Below, piece by piece: positions 59,155-64,000 of a stretch of 64,000 bases of DNA. The notes under the pieces are model-generated. The model was not told where the DNA came from. It did not search any database and worked only from the letters and a program-made list of their open reading frames with translations. How positions within the stretch are numbered: the first letter of the stretch is position 1; every line of letters begins with the position of its first letter. This DNA comes from Hyphochytrium catenoides. Taxonomy: Eukaryota > Sar > Hyphochytriomycetes > Hyphochytriales > Hyphochytriaceae. The translations under genes were made by a program, and so were the position numbers. The stretch lies in contig FLMG01001070.1 of NCBI GenBank assembly GCA_900088475.1, positions 1 to 64,000 on the forward strand, written 5' to 3'.

Positions 59155-61400
59155 ACGGCGACAGCCCGCGCCAGAGCGTCCAAACAATTCAGGCAACGAC
59201 GCCGGTCAAGGGAGAGACCAGCAACCTCGCCGGTCAAGGCGGCGGTGGAATTGGCGTCAGTTTGGCGCAGAAAGCAGAAAGATATCTGCGTAAAGTTCAT
59301 GATCACGAGGGTGATCGGAGGACCACCGGTAGCCTTCGGGGCCAGGAGGAGAGAGATGCCCTATCCACGGATCTGTGGCAGGCGCCAGGGGATGTGCCTA
59401 GTCTCTCTCTGATGGAGCTCGTTAGCTAGAGCTTATGGGAGCTTGGGGAGGCGCTGACTGAGCTTCATGTGACTCGGTGGGCCAAACTACAGGGTCTACC
59501 TGCATGGGCCTCTGGGACCACAGGAGTCCAGAGGGAGGAGCTAGTCCTTCTGCACAGCTCATTATGAGCCTGGGCGGCCAGCCTGGTTCACAAGAGCGTG
59601 CGCCACCAAGCCAGCAACGCAGACTTTGATGGTCGGGCGTATCTGGATGCGGGAGGAAGTCAGATCATGGGGCTTCTCATGGACTGTTGGCGGCAATGTC
59701 GGCTCCAGCCAGGAGTCTGTTATCGTGGCAGACATGACACGTTGGGACGTTGCACGACAACACTTGACACCAGGGATTCTTTGTGGGAGAGCGCAGCTAT
59801 CGCCACGCGGCGGAGACTGCTTCAGATGGGACATCGTGACTCTGGACATCGCTCGGGTGGTGACGCAGGATCACAGTTCAAGGGAGGCGGCGGCCGACCA
59901 CTCGGTGGACGTCAAGGAAGAGAAGTAGGGGCCTAGGTGGTAGCGGCCCAGGTGGAAGGGCCAACAACACTGAAAGCGCTGGAGACTGCAGTAAGAGCGG
60001 CTCTACTGGCGCGGACACTGATTAGCCCTGGGATAGTCTCTCTGGTAGGCGCTGGGATGGCGGCCAAGGAGCCTTCAGTAATTAAGTCGGTCTCACCTGA
60101 ATCATCTCGGTGCACGCCACTATATCAGAGAGTACGAGCTGGGTGGCGGATTTGGAAAAAAATAGGAGCTAACGGGCTAATCCTAGAGTGGATACGTAAG
60201 GGAGTGAGGATACCATGGCTGGCTGGCACACCAGGGGAGGTCAGCACTCCCATCATTACTTGTTTGCCAATCTCCTTCTGGCACTGTTCCCTGGTCACCC
60301 CTGTCTCCCGATGCCAGTACCCATAATTGAAAGCTGCTGGTGCCCCAGCCAGCCACGGTATTTTCACTCCTTTTCGTATCCACTCCAAAACTAGCCCGTT
60401 TGCTCCTATTTTCTTCCAACTCCGCCACCTAGCTCGTACTCTCTGGTATAGTGGCGTGCACCGTGATGTATCAGTTGAGACCGACTTTATTACTGAAGGC
60501 TCGTTGGCTAATATCCCAGCGCCTACCAGAGAGACTATCCCAGGGCTAATCAGTGTCCGCGCCAGCAGATCCGCTCTTACCGCGGCCCCCAGCGCTTTCA
60601 GTGTTGTTGGCCCTTCCACCTGGGCCCCTACCACCTCTTCCTTGGCGTCCACTGCGTCCTCGGCCGACGCCTCCTTGAAACTGCGAACCTCCGCCGCCAC
60701 CCGAGCGATGGGCAGAGTCACGATGTCCCATCTCAAGCAGCCTTCGCCGTGTGGCGATAGCTGAGCTCTTCCACACGGAATCCCTCGTGTCAAGTTGTTG
60801 ACGTGCCACGTCCCAACGCGTCATGTCTGCCACCATAGCAGACTCCTCTAGCCGGCATTGTTGGTAACGCCAACGGTCCATAAGAAGCCCCATGATCTGA
60901 CTGCCTCCCGCCTCCAGATACGCCCGACCATCAAAGTGCGTACGCTGTTATGAACCAGGGCTGGCCCAGGCTTGCATGGCACTATGCAAAAGAACGAGCT
61001 CCTCCCTCTGGGCTCCTGCGGTCCCAGCGGCCCATGCAGGTAGACCTTGTTCCGTGAGCTTTGCCGACCGAGTCACATGAAGCTCGGCCAGCGCCTCCTC
61101 GAGCTCCCATAAGCTCTGGCGATGACTAACGAACTCCATCAGAGAGAGACTAGGCACGTCCCCTGGTGCCTGCCAGAGATACGTGGCTAGGGCATCCCTC
61201 TCCTCCTGGCTCCTAAGGCTACCGGTCCTCCGATCACCCTCGTGATCATGAACTATCCGCAGGTACCTTTCTGCTTTCTGCGCCAAACTGGCGCCAATTC
61301 CACCACCGCCTTGCCGGCGAGGTTGCTGGTCTCTCCCCTCAACAGTGTCGTTGCCTAATCCTTGGGGCGCTCTGGCCCCGGCTGTCGCTATCCCGTCCAT
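59155..61400. mobile_element. 1.1-kb imperfect palindrome of retroelement sequence
   Basis: The plus strand of about 59155-60233 and the minus strand of about 61397-60336 carry the same sequence with scattered differences, separated by about 100 bp. Each arm encodes a gag-like region. On the right arm (minus) it starts at the ATG at 61400, with LAQKAERYLRIVHDHEG, ERDALATYLWQAPGDVPSLS and LMEFVSHRQSLWELEEALAE. After a Gly/Arg-rich zone come PLYQRVRARWRSWKKIGANG and VLEWIRKGVKIPWLAG, the segment that precedes reverse transcriptase in DIRS/Ty3-type protist elements (inference). The right arm runs on through the spacer (NYGYWHRETGVTREQCQKEI) and stops where the left arm begins. No RT catalytic motif is present in either arm. 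The left arm has more stops than the right. Confidence 0.83.
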
Positions 61401-63017
61401 GGGACTCCTTTCTGTCGCAACCTGGCTCAGATGCTTCGGTTGGAGCTCTTGTCGACTTCTCTCGGGCGAAGGTACTCCGAGAGAGGGAAAAGAAGAACTG
61501 AGTGCCGAGTGAGTGAACGAGGCTAGTCAGTTCGTTCCCTCTCTCTTACCAGTCATTCCATTTGTTGGATGCCAGGACCAACACAATAGAATGACGGAAG
61601 TGAGTTGAGCGATGATGAACTTATTTGCAATAAGGAACATCATCAACAACAACGATCGAGGAGGACATTATTGATTATTGGAACAATTGTTGCTGTGCCT
61701 CCCTCCTCCTCCCACCAGAAGAAGAAGAAGGACGAACCAAAGAGGACCGAGTGATGCCTGAATAAGCAGCCTCCTCTACTACTACTACTACCACCTCGGA
61801 GTGGTGTTTATTAAGTAACGGCGCGCGGTATTGTTGTTCTTATTGTTGCTGCTGCAGTTATATATCATTCCGATGATGCCAGACGACCGACGCGAGATCA
61901 ACGCGATGCATGGATGATGAAGACGACGACCAGGGAGGATCGATGAAACACGAAGAAGAAGAAGAGGGTGGCGGTGGTGATAATAATCAGCAACAAAAAG
62001 AGGAAGCAGCAGCAAGCAATGTCATCAAAAAGATAGTAGCACTGCAGTACAAATAGCTATTAGATTCTTCTTCTCTAGTACAAGCTGCTCTCAAGGATCA
62101 CATCCTCAGCAGATCAACAATCATCATGAAGTGCTGCGTGGTGCCTGTGACTTGGTCAGGACTCAGGACCCGAACGACCTTGCTCCCTCCGATGACCAGG
62201 TTAAGACCTGTCAGGGACCCAAAAGAAGACTTGTTGCTTGGGACCTCGTGTGAGAACCTGAAGGACGGACTTCTGAACCGAAAAGTCAATGGAGAACCTA
62301 AATTGTGGCCTGAAGCTGACCCAAAAGACGAGTTGGACCAAGTTAAAAGCATTATCAGACCTGGGCGGGATTTAGAGGAAAAAGTCATGGACGAGGAATA
62401 TCCGAAACTACTGGGCTCACTTGAAGTTGACCCGAACTATCCACCTGTCCTGCAGAAGTTATTGGTTACTAGGAGGCAATCATAGGCAAAAGCGGCTAAC
62501 GGCGATCTGCTGTCATTGATTTTTATTAGAGCTTTGATGATAAGAGAGGAGGAAGGGATGATGTGTGATGCGAGCTCAGTTCTGTTTTGAAGGCCCACTG
62601 AGGCTCAAGAAGGGTGATCGGTAGACGCTGATGAGACTAGAATAATGCAATCTACGAAGCCAATCCCCTGAGGACGTGCACCAACACTCACACCCCGTGT
62701 ATCGCTATGGCGTAATCGGGGTCAGAGGGAGGATGAGTTTCTAAGCTTTGTAGAGACAATGTGGGAGAAGAGCTGAGTGGAGCCGCTCCGTCAGCGGGGT
62801 CATCAACACAAGCCATTGCTTGCCTAATATCTGTCAAGACTACATTTACGTTCTCCTCGGTGGTATAGCTCGCCTAAGTTCCACCCTGCTTGCTTGCCTA
62901 ATATCTGTCAAGACTACATTTACGTTCTCCTCGGTGGTATAGCTCGCCTAAGTTCCACCCTGCCGTGTTACTATCTTGTCTTATATAAGTCAACTGGCAA
63001 CTGGCGCAGTCAACAGT
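61401..63017. other. 1.6-kb intergenic region before IFT144
   Basis: The left part (61.6-62.0 kb) is rich in GAA, GAT and AAC trinucleotides. An ATG at 62126 opens a 119-codon frame (to 62485) with many Asp/Pro/Leu/Lys residues but no family resemblance; it was not called. The right part holds the 74-bp tandem duplication at 62816-62963. Confidence 0.5.
62816..62963. repeat. Exact 74-bp tandem duplication
   Basis: The unit 62816-62889 is repeated without any difference at 62890-62963. The second copy ends 54 bases before the IFT144 start codon, so the repeat lies in its promoter or 5' UTR. Confidence 0.96.
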
Positions 63018-64000
63018 ATGGAGCTTTTCTTTACAATTGACCAGCGCCTGCATGGCAAAGGCCCTATTATATACAAGTGGAATCCACAAGGCTCCTTGGT
63101 TGCCTCCTCCGGCAGCTCTCGGGTCGTACAGCTATTTGACAGCAATGGAGAGATGGTAGACCAAGTGGTCCCTCCGTCACCGAGGTAAATATCTAATATC
63201 CTGGGCCTGTTTAATACCTCGGTTTCTTAGCCTGAAACAAATGCACAGTGTCGTGATGGCCCTAGAGTGGGACAAGAATGGCGTCATCTTAGCAATCATG
63301 CAGGACCATTCACCTATAATTGTGCTATGGCACTCAAGTACGAAGTCCTCACAGCAACTGGATGTCGGAGTGAAGGATCTAACTCTACTGTCGTGGTCGA
63401 GGACAGGGCCTCAGGTAAACTACCCAGACTTAATCTGGACTCTTCTCCCGTCAGCAGGACTAAGTGGAAGCCCTTCAGTTAGCAATCGGGACAGGAAAGG
63501 GCTCTGTAACGCTCTATAATTCTGCTTCAGGAGAGCGATGTACAGCACAAGCTAGGCATAAGAAACGAATCCTTTGTGGCGCCTGGAACAAAGAGAATAG
63601 GTTCGCCTATGGCTCAGAAGATAAGCAGGTACGAGAAGTCTAAAGAGCTCAACTCAAAAGAGCTGTTGCGGTTGCACGCAAGGACGTATCTGGGAGAGGG
63701 AAAGAGGGGGCTAGCGTGGAGGAAGAGGAAGGAAAGAGAAAGAAGGGAGAGTAACAGAAGAAATAGTGCAGTGGAAGTAAATTCTGAGCGGATATCGTCT
63801 CAGATTACCATATGCGATGCCCGTGGAGCGACATTAGACCAAATGAACATCAAGAGCCGACCGTTGGACATCGCGGTAAGGACTTTGATACGTACTGCTT
63901 ATCAGTCAGGCTGTGAGTCCAAGCCCTACACCGTCTCCCGTTGTGGTACTTGACGATTTTCTTGACGCTTAAGGGCGCGTACAGAAAGCATCTGGTCCTT
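63018..64000 (+). CDS. WDR19: IFT144 / WDR19, N-terminal part (runs off the window)
   Basis: Exons 63018-63184, 63249-63414, 63479-63628 and 63804-63875 join in phase, with further exons beyond. They encode the start of a WD40 propeller: PIIYKWNPQGSLVASSG, VQLFDSNGEMVDQVV, VMALEWDKNGVILAIMQD, PIIVLWHSST, LAIGTGKGSVTLYNS, HKKRILCGAWNKENRFAYG and ITICDARGATLDQM. Spacing and wording match the N-terminus of WDR19/IFT144 (compare its opening blades with AMDWDKDGDVLAVI and AVGTVKGNLLIYN). IFT144 is a core IFT-A subunit needed for retrograde transport and membrane-protein entry into cilia. The start ATG sits 54 bases after a 74-bp duplication. Only about 190 residues are in the window. Alternative WD-repeat IFT proteins (WDR35, IFT140) fit less well. 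Confidence 0.83.

Noticed and set aside
62126-62485. 119-codon frame with ATG
   Set aside because: No homology recognised and no neighbouring exons; composition is unusual but not enough to call a gene.
1-64000. tRNA, rRNA and CRISPR signals
   Set aside because: None was recognised by eye; CRISPR is not expected in a nuclear genome. A tRNA scan could still find a short gene that I missed.

Overview
The window is nuclear DNA from a flagellated protist. Nearly every gene is split by short GT-AG introns, codon use is mixed, and there is no polycistronic spacing. Two genes encode ciliary parts: an outer-dynein-arm docking protein and the N-terminus of IFT144/WDR19. A plant/amoeba/stramenopile-type MAP3K-epsilon, a CRT-like transporter and a WRKY19-type zinc finger suggest a stramenopile or another SAR-type lineage. 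That placement is inference. Two assembly gaps are present (23411-23433 and 40499-40559).

Layout. 1-4.5 kb: long CT tracts, then a 10-exon FAD-dependent oxidoreductase (+). 4.9-8.7 kb: aminopeptidase P (-), sharing a head-to-head intergenic region with mitochondrial-type ribosomal protein bL19 (+, 9.3-10.3 kb). 11.0-12.4 kb: PP2C phosphatase (+). 14.8-17.6 kb: a fusion of an Arb2/FAM172-like alpha/beta-hydrolase domain to an AGC kinase (+). 18.9-20.3 kb: a short RPA1 C-terminal-domain-like protein (+), convergent with an ODA docking-complex coiled-coil gene (-, 20.6-22.4 kb). 23.8-26.3 kb: a class I histone deacetylase homologue that has lost its catalytic residues (+). 26.5-29.4 kb: an unrecognised gene with one WRKY19-type zinc finger (-). 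31.0-39.0 kb: MAP3K-epsilon/Cdc7-like kinase (+). 39.3-42.6 kb: CRT-like transporter (-).

45.5-51 kb is repeat territory: a LINE-type retroelement with a 5' inversion, a second 3' end of the same family, a pre-RT fragment, a 110-bp inverted repeat and a Ty1/copia RNase H remnant. 52.0-55.7 kb: a PAM2-RRM-R3H RNA-binding protein (+). 56.2-58.5 kb: a soluble CAF16/ABCI-type ABC ATPase (-). 59.2-61.4 kb: a 1.1-kb palindrome of retroelement sequence. 63.0 kb to the edge: IFT144, just downstream of an exact 74-bp tandem duplication.

The genes do not form one pathway. Common threads are cilium assembly (ODA docking, IFT144) and signalling (AGC kinase, MAP3K-epsilon, PP2C). The two strongest candidates for new biology are the Arb2-like/AGC-kinase fusion, whose nucleophile serine is replaced, and the HDAC pseudoenzyme.

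Exon boundaries were inferred by eye from GT-AG sites, reading-frame continuity and family conservation. For several genes the joined exons give an exact multiple of three, which supports the models.
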